DNA of 6,398 nucleotides, taken from the NCBI GenBank assembly GCA_021324035.1, contig JAJPJU010000180.1, forward strand, positions 1 to 6,398. The letters run 5' to 3'. The position numbers and the translations under genes were made by a program. This DNA is from Spartobacteria bacterium (GTDB lineage Bacteria > Verrucomicrobiota > Verrucomicrobiia > Chthoniobacterales > UBA10450). Of the stretch, positions 5,345-6,398 are shown piece after piece; positions within the stretch are counted from its first letter, which is position 1, and every line of letters begins with the position of its first letter. The notes beneath the pieces were generated by a model that was given only the letters and a program-made list of their open reading frames with translations, was not told the DNA's origin and ran no database searches.

Positions 5345-6222
5345 AAATCATTCTTCGCATTGTTCCCATTAACGTTGCGTTGATCGCCTCGGCGCGGTTT
5401 GCGTTGGCTGATGGCGAGCCATCTTCCACAGCCACGCCTGCGCCAGACAAGTCCCAATACACTTTGTTTAATCCAACGCCGGTCGAGTTGCGGCGGGCCT
5501 ACAACACGGACCGGCCGAGCAAAACGGATAGTCCATTCACGATCGATGCCGGCGTATTTCAAATAGAAAGCGACGTGGCGAACTGGACGGTAGACTTGGA
5601 AAATGGCACCCGAGTTCGAACATGGATCATCGGCAACACCAACATCAAACTCGGCCTAACCAACTGGATGGACGTTCAGGTTTTTCCACAGTTTTATGTT
5701 AACACCCGCACTAGCGGGTCGAGCTTTGGAAAACCGCTTGAGCAGGACGGGTTCGGCGACACAACGGTGCGATTGAAAATTAATCTCCTGGGAAACGACG
5801 GCGGAAAACTTGTTGTTGGCTTTATCTCCTCGTTAAAAATACCGACAAACAATGGGCGCACTGGAAATCAAGTTTGGGAGCCAGGTTTTGGTTTGCCGAT
5901 TAATTACTCCCTGCCATGGGGCTTGACTCTGTTCGCGCAAGCGCGGATCGACATTCTGGACCAACCACACAGCGGCGATATGCGGGTGCAATGGCAAAAT
6001 CCGGTCGGCCTTTCGCGCACCATTGCCGGCAACCTCAGTGGCTACCTGGAGTTTTATGATGCGGTGAGCACCGGCGCGCACCAGCCGTGGATCGGGACGC
6101 TGGACACCGGCTTGATCTATCAAGTGACTCCAAATTCTTCGATCGATATCAACTCGTTTTTCGGTCTCAACCACAGCGCGCCTGACTACAATGTGTTCGT
6201 CGGGTTCGCGCATCGCTTTTAA
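5341..6222 (+). CDS. Probable outer-membrane beta-barrel transporter (Phenol_MetA_deg-like family)
   Basis: The 293-aa protein starts with a signal peptide: MKIILR, then a hydrophobic core, with likely cleavage after ALA at residue 23. The mature part opens with NTDRPSKTDSPFTIDAGVFQIE (55-76), followed by GNTNIKLGLTNWMDVQV (98-114), GFGDTTVRLKINLLGNDGG (137-155) and SLKIPTN (164-170). This order matches proteins annotated as 'transporter', Pfam Phenol_MetA_deg. Alternating polar/hydrophobic strands and a terminal Phe (FAHRF) fit an outer-membrane barrel. The family name comes from aromatic-degradation operons, but members occur widely and their substrates are mostly unknown. The gene lies 181 nt after kdpC on the same strand and could be co-transcribed as an outer-membrane channel serving ion or osmolyte passage. 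That link is inference. The ATG at 5341 is set by the signal peptide; the Shine-Dalgarno sequence is weak at best. Confidence 0.8.
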   Translation: MKIILRIVPINVALIASARFALADGEPSSTATPAPDKSQYTLFNPTPVELRRAYNTDRPSKTDSPFTIDAGVFQIESDVANWTVDLENGTRVRTWIIGNTNIKLGLTNWMDVQVFPQFYVNTRTSGSSFGKPLEQDGFGDTTVRLKINLLGNDGGKLVVGFISSLKIPTNNGRTGNQVWEPGFGLPINYSLPWGLTLFAQARIDILDQPHSGDMRVQWQNPVGLSRTIAGNLSGYLEFYDAVSTGAHQPWIGTLDTGLIYQVTPNSSIDINSFFGLNHSAPDYNVFVGFAHRF

Positions 6223-6266
6223 ACTAAAGCGCTGGCTTCAGGCCGGCCGCGTCATAGCATTTGCCA

Positions 6267-6398
6267 ATGGGCGGTAACGAAAACAATTCTCCGGTGCAAC
6301 AACGACCGCGACCACATCCGTGGTTGTCTGGGTTCTTCGCCTTCGGCGCGACCATGTGCGGCTTGACGATTGCGTTGCTGCTTTTCCCAGGCACGCCT
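6267..6398 (+). CDS. Start of an unidentified membrane protein (cut by window end)
   Basis: From the ATG at 6267 the frame is open for 44 codons to the window edge. It begins MGGNENNSPVQQRPRPHPW, a polar, Pro/Arg-rich N-terminus. A hydrophobic segment follows (about residues 20-40, GFFAFGATMCGLTIALLLF) that predicts a membrane helix with the N-terminus inside. No domain can be recognised in this length and no clear Shine-Dalgarno sequence precedes it. It starts 44 nt after the barrel gene, on the same strand. The helix makes a real gene more likely than chance, but the start codon is not certain. Confidence 0.5.
   Translation, partial: MGGNENNSPVQQRPRPHPWLSGFFAFGATMCGLTIALLLFPGTP

Noticed and set aside
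6230..6250. GC-rich palindrome (GGCCGGCC) after the beta-barrel gene as a terminator
   Set aside because: The self-complementary core leaves no loop and no T-run follows.

Overview
The window carries a complete high-affinity potassium uptake operon (kdpF-kdpA-kdpB-kdpC), all on the + strand. Two extra micro-ORFs precede kdpF, and a probable outer-membrane beta-barrel gene is linked downstream. The organism is a diderm (Gram-negative-type) bacterium: the downstream protein has a signal peptide, a beta-rich body and a C-terminal Phe. Coding DNA is moderately GC-rich, and several genes lack a clear Shine-Dalgarno sequence. The KdpA sequence style, the type of antiporter remnant and the weak Shine-Dalgarno usage suggest Verrucomicrobiota or a similar soil lineage. 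That placement is inference, not proof.

Layout. Bases 1-285 hold the decayed 3' end of an ion-transporter-superfamily antiporter gene. Bases 286-386 are a short AT-richer intergenic region with repeated TTAACG and CGATCACAGTT-like words, the best place for the kdp promoter and operator. Bases 387-717 hold three tiny single-helix membrane proteins of 46, 27 and 27 aa, the last being KdpF. Bases 722-5159 hold kdpA, kdpB and kdpC with gaps of 2-8 nt. Bases 5156-5344 hold a doubtful 55-62 aa ORF with 4-nt overlaps on both sides. Bases 5341-6222 encode the beta-barrel protein. From 6267 to the window edge is the start of an unidentified membrane protein.

How it works together. KdpA is the K+ channel-like subunit with four selectivity-filter loops. 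KdpB is the P-type ATPase that powers transport. KdpC is the single-helix partner and KdpF stabilises the complex. All catalytic motifs are intact, so the pump should be functional. No kdpD or kdpE sensor/regulator gene lies in the window, so control must come from elsewhere or by another route.

The most interesting points are: (1) the two micro-ORFs before kdpF look like paralogues of each other, sharing an acidic N-terminus and an LYxxFC(E/D) motif; (2) KdpA carries a charged insertion just before its second filter loop; (3) the operon may extend into an outer-membrane channel gene. I found no CRISPR array, IS element, tRNA or rRNA.
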